64,000 nucleotides of DNA from Pipra filicauda (lineage: Eukaryota > Chordata > Aves > Passeriformes > Pipridae): the NCBI RefSeq assembly GCF_003945595.2, contig NW_024103696.1, positions 1,922,001 to 1,986,000 of the forward strand. Reading direction: 5' to 3'. How positions within the stretch are numbered: the stretch's first letter is position 1; every line of letters begins with the position of its first letter. A program made the translations under genes and the position numbers. Of the stretch, positions 36,836-47,980 are shown one piece after another. Below the pieces are notes generated by a model. That model ran no database searches and was not told the DNA's origin. It saw only the letters and a program-made list of their open reading frames with translations.

Positions 36836-39310
36836 GCAGCTTCTTGATTAAGCAAGTCAAGGACAGTCTTTTTTGTATTACTGAGTGTGGAACTACATTT
36901 ATTGAAGAAGCATCTTTTCATATTCTCTATAAATTAACTTATACCAATTACATATCATGTTGCATGCCTACATTTTATTAATAAGAAAAGTTTTCCTTTT
37001 TAAAGTTAATTTATTTCTTAGACTGGTCAAAATTTTAAATCGCAACATTTTGTTTCCATAGGGATTAATTACAAAAACAACCACACTTGCAGTCCTGTAC
37101 CTTCTGCAATGCAGTCATTCTCCAAGACATTTGGTACTTAATGTAGAAATGAGTAGGCTGAATCATGTTTAAACTATTTGGGTGCTCTGAGGTGGACATA
37201 ACAGGATCAATTGAGCTATGATCCTTGTGCTTCTCTAGAATAACAAATAGAACTTCTCTGGTGAAGAGATTAAGTATATTCCCAAATAAGGAAATTGTAA
37301 CTGAGCTGCTCTGGTGTGTGGGATTCATAGGTACGAAAGTGCATGGAATTCCACCCTGAAAGGAATCATCTTCAAGTGACACATAATTTTGCCCTTGAGA
37401 AAAGCATGAAGTCTCCTGATAACTGACTTACTCATCAGTCACTTAGGTGGCTTGTCCAGCCTCCATAATGAATGTAAGCAGCATCGTAGCATTGTCAGTA
37501 TCTTAATCAGGTTGTTATAATTTTCTACACATGTTACAAAACAGCCTATTGTCTTAGTAATTATGGGGCTTATCAGCAAAATCATTATTGGCAGGCAATT
37601 TTAGTAAGATCTGTGGCAGGTTTTGTCTAACATCCGAGGAGAATTTATCTCCTGTTGGTTTTGCATTCTAAAATATAATTAAGAGAACAGAATTATAGAG
37701 GTGCCATGAGGTGAACAGGCCCAGAGGAAACACACAGCTACAGAGAGCTATAAACTGCACACATATACCGAAAATATTTATAAAATTATTGTGAAAATGA
37801 AAGAAAGAAATACTTGGTAAAATTTTGGAAATTAGGAAAACAGACATAAAGTTGAAATGGTCTGAAGATAGCAAGATAAAGAGTTTCTATGTGACGGAAA
37901 CTACAGTCAAGAAAACAGGAAAGGAGAGGGATTGGAGGTGGAAGAAAAAGATTGCACACAACTAAACATGAAGGTTGTGTAAAAGGACAGCCCAAAGGGA
38001 GTGAAAGCGCCATTGCCCTGGGAAACAAGTTGCTTAATGCTCTGAGAAGGTAGAAAATAATTGGAGTTCTTGGGGTTTTTCTGTGTGGTTTTTTTTTTTT
38101 TTTTTAATTTATATAGCTGGTGGTGGCTAAGGGAAAGAGGCACTGTATGCTTAAAACTCCTGGCCATGTAGCTGGATTTTACACAGTTCTTGTCAAGATG
38201 GAAAGAGAATAAACCAATGACAGCAAAGCAGGTTTTTATTTTATCCACACAAATCTCTAAGCAGACAAGGATGTATGGGAAGGAAATAAATAAAAGACAG
38301 AAAAAAACCCAAATTAAGTAAGGAATAAAAAAAAATCAACAAACTTGACTGAACTAATATAACAGGGCTCAGTTTTATTAGATCTCAAACAAGTAATTGT
38401 TAAGTGCTCACTGTATTGCATGCATAAGAATGTTATAAATAAATGCAATAATACACTGCTTCTCTAGCCATCTTCTTTTTTCTGTTACAGTGGAAATTAA
38501 TATGAAAATATGTCAGCAAAAATAAATCTTAGTAGAATAGCCAGTCAAAAAGCAAGATAAAAGTTTCTTATGCTAAGAAATGCTTAGTTGTCCATTCCAT
38601 CCTCCCAAAGACTGTCTTTAGCAACACATCACGTATGCTGTATTTTGTGCCTGGATGCCAAAATGCATGAACAACAACAAAAAAAATTCATCATGACAAG
38701 GGTGAAGACAAATGTTAGCCTACACAACAGATTTTCTGGGAGTGTGGTTTTATAATACAAGATAGAGAGAAATGGAAGTACTGTTCAAATCTGCATGCAT
38801 GTTTTGAAATTTTCTGCACTTACGAATATATACCGACCCTGCTTGCCAGTGATAAGGAAATCCTATCTTCTATAGAATAAGAAAACCCAACATAATCATG
38901 GTCTATTCTTACTCTAATCATATTTTCCTTGGATTTGTATATCTACTTTTTAACCTTACATATGCCAAAGCATTTTCATTGCTCTGTTATGTGGTAAATG
39001 CTATGAATCTTAGTGAGTTACAAGCTGAAATTCCAGCCTACCCCTTAGTTATAACTGTGATGTGGTTGGACATCAAGGTGGTGATGTTAATTCCTAGGTG
39101 GCTCAGGAACTCCCCAGCCATCCATTTGCATACATGAGATAACTGATTGGAGACAAAGAACTTCCTTTTAACCAGTTGACTGACTGCACCACTGGCCACC
39201 TTCACCATAGGGCAGCTACCTGATTTTTACACAGGGTCTCCAGGTGGGAATTTTGGACAGTTCTAGCAATTCCTCCAGGCAGGTTCCTGATATGCATTGT
39301 CCAAATCTTT
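36836..39310. other. AT-rich non-coding stretch
   Basis: No gene or repeat recognised. A T run lies at about 38091-38105. Confidence 0.55.
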
Positions 39311-40745
39311 GAATCATAGAATCATAGAATTTGCTAAGTTGGAAGGCACCCATTAGGATAATCAAGTCCAACATCTGGCCCTGCATAGGACACCCCAAAA
39401 ATCACACCATATGCCTGAGAGCATTGTCCAAACCCTTCTTGAACTCAGGCAGGCTTGATGCTGTGACCACTTTCCTGGGAGGCCTTTTCCGGTGCCCAAC
39501 CACCCTATGGGTGAAAAACGTTTTCCTGGTATCCAGCCTAAACTACCCCCAACTCAGCTTCATACAATTTCCTTGAGTCCTGTCACTGGTCATGAGAGTG
39601 AAGAGATCAGTACCTGCCCTTTCCTTCCCCTCACTAGGAAGTTGTAGACTGCAATGAGATCTGTATCCTCTTCTCCAGGCTGAACAGACCAAGTGACCTC
39701 AGCCACTCCTCATAAGGCTTTCTCTCCAGACCCTTCACCATCCTCATGGCCCTCCTTTGGCCTCCTCTAATAGCTTAATGTCTTTTTTATATTGTGGTGC
39801 CCAAAACTACACAAAATATTCAAGGTGAAGCTGTAAAAGTGCAGAGCAAAGTGGGACAATCACCTCCCTCAATTGGCTGCAATGCAGTACAGTTGGCCCT
39901 CCTGGCTGCCAGGGCACTGCTGACTCATAGTCAACTTGCCATTGACCAGGACCCCAGGTCCCTTCCTGCAGCACATCTCTCCAGCCTCTCATTCCTCAGT
40001 CTGTACAAACAACAAGGGTTGCCCTGTCTCAGGTGCACAATCCGGCACTTGCCCTTGTTAAACTTCACACTGGTGGTGATTGGTGGTGATTTCTGAATGC
40101 CCAGCTCTCTAATTTCTCAAAGTCTCTCTGCCCCTGAGGGAGTCAACAGCTCCTCCTAATTTTGTGTAATTGGCAAACTTACTGTTCCTTCAAGTCCCAT
40201 GTCCAAGTCATTTATGAAGATGTTGAAGAGAACTGGGCCAAGGAGGGAGCCCTGTGGAACCCCACTAATGACTGGATGTCATTCTGATATAACCCCATTG
40301 ACTATAACTATTTGTGCCTGACCTGTGAGCCAGTTGCTCACCCATCATGTAACACATGATTCAGCTGTGTGTTGGACATTTTGTCCAGAAGTATACTATG
40401 AGAGACAGTGCCAAAAGCTTTGCTGAAGTCCAAAAAGATTACATCTGCTGGCTTTCCTAGATCAATTGAGAGAGTTACCCTGTTGTACAAGGAAATCAGG
40501 TTCAGCAAGCAGGACTTCTGCCTCACGAAGTCATGCTGGCTGTGACTGATGACAGTGTTGTCCTCCAGGTGTTTGTCAGTACCTCAGAGAATAATCTTTT
40601 CCATGATTTACCATGCACTGAAGTGAGACTGACAGGCCTGTAGTTTCTAGGGTACTTCTTCCTTCCCTTCTTGAAACCTTGGACAACACTAGCCAGCTTC
40701 CAGTCAGCTGGGACCTCCCCAGATTCCCAAGATCACTCAAAAATC
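39311..40745 (-). mobile_element. CR1 LINE fragment (~1.4 kb), RT to 3' end
   Basis: Starts with the reversed tail (GAATCATAGAATCATAGAAT) and runs back through the 3' UTR, post-RT region and most of the RT. A minus frame at 40338-40526 keeps 'FLDFSKAFGTVSH', the RT block with Gly in place of the second Asp, just after 'LLNLISLYNRVT'. Reversed RT text is also clear at 40241-40280. It belongs to a subfamily different from the 13.5-kb copy (the wording CAACATCTGGCCCTGC in the UTR). Multiple stops and frame shifts. Confidence 0.92.
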
Positions 40746-42015
40746 ATGTTGTCCTTAAATGTGTTGATTAATATCCCATTTGAAGTATCCCAAAGACACC
40801 CAGGCAATTCCAGTTGCAGAACTGATCAAACTGTACATAGAAGAAACGTTTATAAAAAAGCCAATAAAGAACTGCTCATGTAAATTCACGCAGGACAGCA
40901 TTTTGTACATAGTCGAGATATTTGAGAAAGGTTTTGTATGTAAAGTAGCAGTGATAGCAGTGGGTTATTCATTTACTGGAGTGATCACACAGGATCATGG
41001 AGCAGCTTGAATTTTATCCAATCCAGCTAAAGATGCCACTGAGGTGATTATTGCAGTGGAGACCCTCATTGCCATCAAACAACAACTGATCATGCTGTTG
41101 AAGAGGTTTGATTTCCCATATGAGTGTTATCCTTTGCCAAGATCCCGATAAATTAGTTTTGCCTTTTAACAAACACTTTATCCATGAGACTGTGAGTGCC
41201 TCTCTAACAATTCACATACATATAATTACTACAGTAGAATTAATGTGTCTGGAAAAGTGCAGACAATTTTATTTATGTTTCAGGTCAAGAGTGCATTTGG
41301 AGCTTAGCTGGAAGGGAATTACAAATTTGAGGGACAAAACCCAGCCTCAAAGGAAAAATGACCTAGTCAAATGCATTATTTTTTGAAATAGGATAGCAAT
41401 GTAAAGCTAACATTTGAAAAAGTAAATTAAACGATTTATTAGGGAGTCACTAAAAATCTCCAGCTATGCATAATTTCCAATTGACCATCACTTTATGAAA
41501 GAAGACAAAGCATACAAGAACTGAAAATAGGCAGATCTTAGAGATGTGGATCTTAAAATATGTAGGTTTAGCTCAAATACTCCAGTTTTGTTGATCATGG
41601 AAAATCAGGAAAATGACAAGGGGATTCTTCTTAATGGAGAATATTTGGTACATGTGAAGAGGTACCTTACCAAAGCATGATGACAGTCCTAATGTGCCTG
41701 ATAAAAAATCTGTCTCTGAACTGTAATAAAACAATTATTAAAATGCTTTACTTATTAGGCATATAAGTTCAGTATCAATAGAGGGATCTGATTTTCAAAA
41801 TTAATACCTTTTCAGCCTCTACATTGTCATTTCTATTGATAGGGGTATAGGAACAGGGGGAGAGGGCTGTGGTGGGCAGTGGGGAGGAGGATTCAGCTTG
41901 AATTACTGTGATAATACCAAGTCATAGATCTGAAGCAAAGGCAGGAAAGTGCTGTTAGATTCAGTAACACAAATGTAGCTGGTAAGAACTGGCCTTCCCA
42001 TTTTAAATAAACATT
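40746..42015. other. Non-coding stretch with an unexplained nearly open segment
   Basis: Directly after the CR1 edge, one plus-strand frame (40780-41151) runs 123 codons with a single internal TGA at 41008-41010. I recognise no domain. It could be a decayed retropseudogene or chance. The remainder is AT-rich. Confidence 0.4.
41856..41884 (+). other. G-quadruplex-type motif
   Basis: Four G runs of 5, 3, 3 and 4 with loops of 3, 7 and 4 bases fit the G3+N1-7 pattern. No neighbouring gene or promoter gives it an obvious role. Confidence 0.7.
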
Positions 42016-42113
42016 TCAATTTTAGGATAGTAAAGTTTTATATTTTGTTTTCAAACTGAATTTCTCAATTTTAGGATAGTAAAGTTTTATATTTTGTTTT
42101 CAAACTGAATTTC
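42016..42113. repeat. Perfect 49-bp tandem duplication
   Basis: A 49-bp unit starting TCAATTTTAGGATAGTAAAG is repeated head to tail with no mismatch visible (42016-42064 and 42065-42113). The identity implies a recent duplication or an assembly artefact. Confidence 0.95.
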
Positions 42114-44080
42114 TCATTAAGTTAAAGAATTCAGATCAGCATAATTACTTTCATTGACCAAATTAATAATCTTTCCAAATAATACTATCTAGGAGCTTAA
42201 GCACTAAATAAAGCTAACTAGTTGTTATCCTTACGCAAAGGAGAGTTGTTTAAATTCTTTTACAATTCTTTTCATGCTTTATTGACTGAAACATATGTCA
42301 GTTGTCTCATAAGTTTCCGAGAATTGACTTCTACTTGACAAATTAGTAATTTGTATTATAGTATGCTCTACAACTTATTGAAATAGATCATAGTATTTTC
42401 TGGTTTTCCTCTTAATTCTACTCTTTCAGACATTTTATCTAGTTTATCATATTTAATCTCACCTAAATTTGAATTACATTGTGAAATCAACAGCTTTTTG
42501 AAAATCTGCCCATTGATGTTGTGTATCTCAATGTTAGAGGTATATTACGTGTGGGTTAATAACAGATGGAAAAATAAGATGAACATTGTCTTTTTTAAAA
42601 AACAAAATGCTTTTAATACATTTCAAATTAAGAACTGCATATTTGCCACTTTTGACAAATGAAGGAATCAAGAAATTGTTGAGATATACATGATATTTCA
42701 TTTTTCACCAGTATATTTCTCTTTTCTAGGTCAATCAATATCATAATACTGTACGAATGCTGTGCTAAACCTTTCTGAAAATAATTTTTTAAAAAGTATA
42801 TTTTTCCTCTATATTCATTGAGAAGGTTAAAATTAAAATCTTGACTAATATTTCTTAGTAATCATGCCTTTTCAAAAATAAGATAGTTTGAGAAATGGGA
42901 TTTCCTTTTTTTCAGAAGAGCCAAAGAATTAAAGGTGAATATTTAACCTTTTTTTTCATAATATCACAAAGCCCTTAGAAACTGCTGTAGGAGAGAAAGT
43001 AGTCCTGGGTAGATCTGGTCATCTGGGGTACTTCAGACACACCTGATCAGCACAGCCTCTCTTACAGTGGTGTTTAAACAGATAAAAATCTGATTGTGTA
43101 TTGAAATAACCTTGAAACTCCAATCCTGTGATATATAGTCATGTAGTCTATTTTTAAATGTTCACTACATTCCACACTTCTGAATTAGCATAAAGAGTGT
43201 CATTCAGAATTTCTTTGTACTCAAATACAGAAGCATCTAATTAAGCCAAAGCTTCCAGATATACGTGACATGCGCATAACCTCTGTGGAAAAATCAACAC
43301 TGAAATCAAAAGATATCCAAGAGTTAAAGTCAGCCCATTACTTATCTATGAACTATCCATTACTGTTGACTGAATCCAAATGGCTCAGCACATTGTATCT
43401 CATTATTTGCCTCTTTTTAGTGAAATAAAAAGATCGATTTGTATCAGTTTGTACCAGTTGCCATTTATGTTGCAAGGTTTGTCACAAGGTTTGTCATGTT
43501 GTGCTATTTCCTCTTCTCATTATGTTCTACCTAAAAGAGAATGGTTCTGATGACAAATTTTTAATTCTTCCAGTTTCTAACACTTAACATATTCTGCAGT
43601 TTCTAGTAGAATGATAGTTCTTCTTTCTTTATTCAGGCCATTGTTTTGAGTAACTTCAGTGTTTGAGACACTGGGGAAGCGGGTAAGTTCTATGTGAGTA
43701 TTCTGATTGTCACAGATAGCTTTGTGCCCATTGTGGACTAGCAAAAGAACGAACACATACAATACTGACAAATAGTTATGAAAATTCTATACTCCTTTTT
43801 TTTCCTTACAACTTGATTTTGGGAAGCAGTTTCCGTTTTTTGCTCATGATAATTTGCAGCCATAATTAGTCAGGTACATTATTTTCTGGCTTGCTCATTG
43901 CAATACGAACGAAGTCAACACTACAGTCAACACAATGGATTACTTCCAGCAGTCCTAGGTACAAAATGTAAATGCCAAATACTTAGCAAAAAAACCCATC
44001 AAAAAAACACCTTTGTGAACCTTGTAACAAAAAAAATAAGAAATTAAGCCAGTGTTATAAAATGAGAAGTATACAAGTTT
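42114..44080. other. AT-rich non-coding stretch
   Basis: No gene or repeat recognised. Confidence 0.55.
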
Positions 44081-44758
44081 TATAGTGTCCTAGTTAGAAC
44101 AGTTGGGACTAGTTCATCGCTGTGTAGGTGTAACCCAAACTGTGTATTCTACACCCTCCATGCCATTTCCCAGAAACTATTAACAATAGACCATCTGCAG
44201 CAGCTGCCCAGAGCACACCTGACCCCACAGGCTATAAGCTGGTTGTTAAGAGACCTGTGAAATAGGAGGATGCTCCTGTCCTCACACCCACGACTCACAA
44301 TCACCCATTGTGGAACTCCCCGCCCTGGGGGAGGTACTGGGCATTCCTGCCTAAACCTGAAGGTATATAATCTTGGGGTCTTGGGACTTCTGGTACCAAT
44401 CATCGGATCCAGAGGAGGACCAGAATCTTGACCAGACTGTGACCACTACACTCGACCAGACTGTGACCACCACTTTCAACCAGACTTTGACCAGTACTCT
44501 CACCAACAGGTTTTCCCTCTCCTTTTTCTTTGGACTCAGGGGGACCACATGGGGCTCAGCACGGGGGCCAAGGAACACCACTCTGTTCGTGCCCCAGGGT
44601 GCTGGGTTATACATCTGAGTATTGTGGGTTAAACCAATTGTTTGTCCATATAATTGTATTTATGGTATTATTTTTATTAAATTGTAACTCTGATTTATAA
44701 TCTCTTTGGAGCTGGATTCATTTCTCCTGCCAGTTTACCTTTAAACCAGCACATATAG
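44081..44758 (+). mobile_element. Complete solo LTR (44086-44753), duplication TATAG
   Basis: A 668-bp LTR starts TGTCCTAGTTAGAACAG and ends TTTAAACCAGCACA, flanked by TATAG at 44081-44085 and 44754-44758. A TATATAA at 44364-44370 and an ATTAAA at 44676-44681 suggest plus orientation with U3, R and U5 in order. The 5-bp duplication points to an ERVL-like or other 5-bp integrase class. No internal region follows, so it is a solo LTR. It shares family with the truncated copy at 6718-7131. Frames of 81-87 codons inside arise from the short repeats near 44430-44500. Confidence 0.9.
44425..44505 (+). repeat. ~24-bp tandem repeats inside the LTR
   Basis: Three to four imperfect units of the form 'GACCAGACTGTGACCAC' follow one another. 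The truncated LTR copy shows a diverged and shorter version (7036-7090). Tandem units in this part of an LTR are often transcription-factor or packaging-neutral expansions; no role can be read here. Confidence 0.8.
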
Positions 44759-45209
44759 TAATTTCTACTTTTGGCAGCATCAATCTAACTAATTCTCTTT
44801 AGAAACAAATGATTTTATCTGGCTATTTGCAGATATCAACCTCTCTATATTGACTATAAAAGGAATTTATATTTCTGAACTGATTTTTTTTTTTCTAAAA
44901 AAAACACACTAAACTAGCACACACCAGAATATATGAACACCCATATCATATCAATAATTCTCTGGGGCATATTAGATAGTTTCCATATCTATCATAGACT
45001 ACAGTTTAAGCCATTAGTTCCAAAAATCAAAAGTATTTAAGTTTTGAAGTGTTCATGACTATAGTTAACATCATATTGTCTGCTTACGATTAGAATGTTT
45101 ATTTCTGTGTGTATTCTTTCCTTCAAAAGGTACCGTATCTTCTGGCATACATATAGATCAGTCTCGTCTATCATTTCAGAATAATTACAATTGAATTATT
45201 CATGGATTT
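44759..45209. other. AT-rich non-coding stretch
   Basis: Nothing recognised. Confidence 0.55.
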
Positions 45210-45272
45210 CACAGAATATTCTGAGTTGGAAGGGCCCCACAAGGATCATCAAGTCCAAATCTTAAGTGAATG
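45210..45272 (-). mobile_element. CR1 3' tail remnant
   Basis: 'CACAGAATATTCTGAGTTGG', then 'AAGGGCCCCACAAGGATCAT' and 'CAAGTCC' are the last ~60 bp of a reversed CR1. Confidence 0.75.
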
Positions 45273-46483
45273 GCAAATTAGAGAGCCTGAAAATTCAGTG
45301 ATGCATTGAATATTTGCTGTTGTGTGATTTTTCAGAAAACATAAGCTAACATAAACCTTATTCCTTGGTAGCTTGTATTTCATGTTGTCCTTTTATTGGT
45401 AGATGTCAAGTTCGAAACTAAAGAATATTTGAGTTTTATAACCAGACCTTAAAAGCAAATGTTGCAAAGGCAATAAAAAATAAAATAAATCTTAATAAAT
45501 ATTTGCCATGTGTTCTGTAATGAATCATTTTTTCAATATTAGAAAAGAATTAGAGAATAGTTAGAATCAAGAATGACAAACAAAATTCACCTTAACAGAT
45601 TCAGATTTGTTCTAATGTTGTATGAGAGGATAATAAAGATGGCTTGTAAAATATTAAATAGGAGCAGTATATCTCAGGTGAATGATAACATCCCCTGAAC
45701 CTGCATTTTGTCATACTGGGCATCTTTCTTAATTTGGCGTAATTTATTAAATTCAAAAGAATAGATTTTGTGTTTATGCTTTCTTTTCTGGTTTATTACC
45801 AGAACTAATTATTTCCCTGCTATTAATCTGGGATTCCAAATAACTGAGCCATTCACACAATTATATTTTTTTATATGATTGTGTAGAATCTTCAATAAGC
45901 CATTCCAGAGGTCCATAAATTTACATTTTACAATGAACAGTAAGACAAAGCATTGAAGTAAGGTTTTACAGTTTTCTAGTTCTTTACAATTTGTGCAAAT
46001 GTCTCAAGTTGTCTTTGTGAGGCTGAGTTTTTTGTTTTAATTAGCATTATTATTGTTTATTTTCTGTATTATGATCACCAAATTAGGGGTTCTTCTGTGA
46101 AGCCAAGTCAGATGAGACTGTCCAATTGAACACAAGCTGAACTATCAGTGTATCAAACTGTCAGCCTGATCTCTTTATGGTTACCTCTACTCTTCAGAGA
46201 ACCCCAGTATGATGATTTACAAAGGATGGTAACATGAGCTGTTACTCTGTTCTTGCCATCAAAGGTACACTTAATAGGGAGGGGAAGGCCGCTTGACACC
46301 AACTACCTCCTGATTTTGCTGAACAGAGGAAAGTGTGACAGCACAAGTTATTGGTTTGTGTGCCAGAACTGGTTTTAGTTGTCTAATCTGAACATGTTTC
46401 TCTAACAAAAAGAGCGTATGAAGATGTGGGATTCTAGATATTTCAAACATGAAACATAAGAAAGGGAGAGTGGAAAAAACCCG
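45273..46483. other. AT-rich non-coding stretch
   Basis: Nothing recognised. Confidence 0.55.
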
Positions 46484-46550
46484 AATCAATCAATCAATCA
46501 ATCAAACAAACAAACAAACAAATAAGTAAGTAAATAAATAAGTAAATAAA
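46484..46550. repeat. Compound tetranucleotide microsatellite
   Basis: (AATC)n passes into (AAAC)n and then a mixed (AAGT)/(AAAT) run over 67 bp. The gradual change between units suggests stepwise mutation of one array. Confidence 0.95.
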
Positions 46551-47384
46551 TCCAAAGATAGCCTATAGATCTAACAGTACAGAAAGCTACCTTACACCAT
46601 CATTTGTGGGTTAGAACTGGGCATTTTCCTGGGCAATTTTCCCTATTATGTTAGTGCAATCTAAATGGAAAATCTTTTTCCTGTCAGAATCCTCAGATGA
46701 CATCAAGTTACTTGTTCAATGCTAACATATTCCCACTGAAAGCAAATCACAGCAGCTGTCAAGAAAATAGGAGATTAACAAGAGAAAATGTAACACCACA
46801 GGGCACTTGCAGATGTGGATTTTGGAGCAGTAGGTTGGATTTTAAGACCTGAACTTCTGGTTCATCTTTGATATTGAAAATTCGCCATTGTCCATAGACA
46901 CATTACAGAAATTTCTCTCTTAGGGCATACTTTGGCTTTAGCAGAAAAATCTTAAGAATAAGGATTAAGAGGGGGGATTCACAGTATTATGGTTACTGTG
47001 AACTCCAGAACAGTTCTATATTGATCTGATTAAAGAAGATCCAGGTGATGAAAATGGCAGCTGCTGTCTTTTTTGTAAACATCCAGGGGGAAACAGCAAG
47101 TGCCACTTACTTTTTTCCTATTTCATATCTGTTTCAGATTTTTCAAGGGCCTCTTTCTGATGTACAGTTATTTTCAGATCTACTTCAACATAGTTCTAGA
47201 AAGCTTCTTTTTACCCACAACAAAACTGTGCATGAGAAAAAATTATAAAATTATGCAGGTTCCTTCATAAAAATAAGGTATGATAATATAAGAAAGCACC
47301 TTTAACAGACACGTACAGACCTTCAGTCAACTTCTTCTTGCAGATCTTGCAACTAACCATACATATTCTTTTCAAAGCAGTATA
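46551..47384. other. Non-coding stretch
   Basis: No gene seen. The last ~100 bp before 47385 may be diverged 5' sequence of the neighbouring retrotransposon. Confidence 0.5.
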
Positions 47385-47980
47385 TACATCTACCGTTACC
47401 GCCTGCAACTCCTAGAACGCTTCCATTAACGCTGTCTCCGTACAATCCTAAACATCCACTGGTCAGATTATGTAACCAATACATCTGTTCTAGAACAAGC
47501 AGCAGTCACAAGTATTGAGGCCATGTTGCTGAGAACACAGCTGCACTGGGCAGGGCACGTCTCAAGGATGAAGGACCACCGCCTCCCTAAGATCTTACTT
47601 TATGGTGAACTTGCCACCGGCTGCTGCAAGAGAGGAGCCCTGAAGAGAAGATACAAGGACTCCCTGAAACAACATCTCAGCCTTGGCCATATTGATCACC
47701 ATAACTGGTCTACTCTGGCCTCCAATCGGGAGACATGCTATCTTTAACGCTGCTGATGCTTCTGAGAAAGCACACAGGGTCACTCTCGAGGAGAAAAGAC
47801 AACGCAGAAAGAATCGTACCTTGCAGAATATACCACCTAAGGAGTCCTTCTGCTGTGCCTTTTGCAACTGGACATGTCTATCTCGTATTGGCCTCTTTAG
47901 CTGCCAGTGTGCTTGTAACAAACGTGGGTAGAGCCCTCCCCAAATCTTTGTTCGCGAAGCCTAGCCATGATGATGATACA
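47385..47980 (+). pseudogene. 3' end of a non-CR1 retrotransposon ORF (RTE-like), broken
   Basis: Encodes the C-terminal ~180 residues of a non-LTR retrotransposon polyprotein unlike CR1. Blocks in order: 'YRLQLLERFH' and 'RCLRTILNIHWSDYVTN' (47391-47480), 'TQLHWAGHVSRMKDHRLPK' (from 47535), 'ILYGELATG'-like text, 'RYKDSLKQHL', 'EEKRQRRKNRTLQNIP' and a terminal Cys-rich 'CAFCNWTCLSRIGLFSCQC', stop at 47929-47931. I know this tail from ORFs of RTE-type elements in fishes and other animals, where it is a CCHC-like zinc finger; the usual His is Cys here. Lesions: in-frame TAA at about 47427 and a one-base loss near 47728-47731 shifting the frame. A short 3' UTR ends in ATGATGATGAT (47967-47977), matching the microsatellite ends of RTE elements. 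Clade assignment is tentative. Confidence 0.75.

Noticed and set aside
46484..46550. Tetranucleotide run as a CRISPR-like array
   Set aside because: No spacers; simple 4-bp units only.
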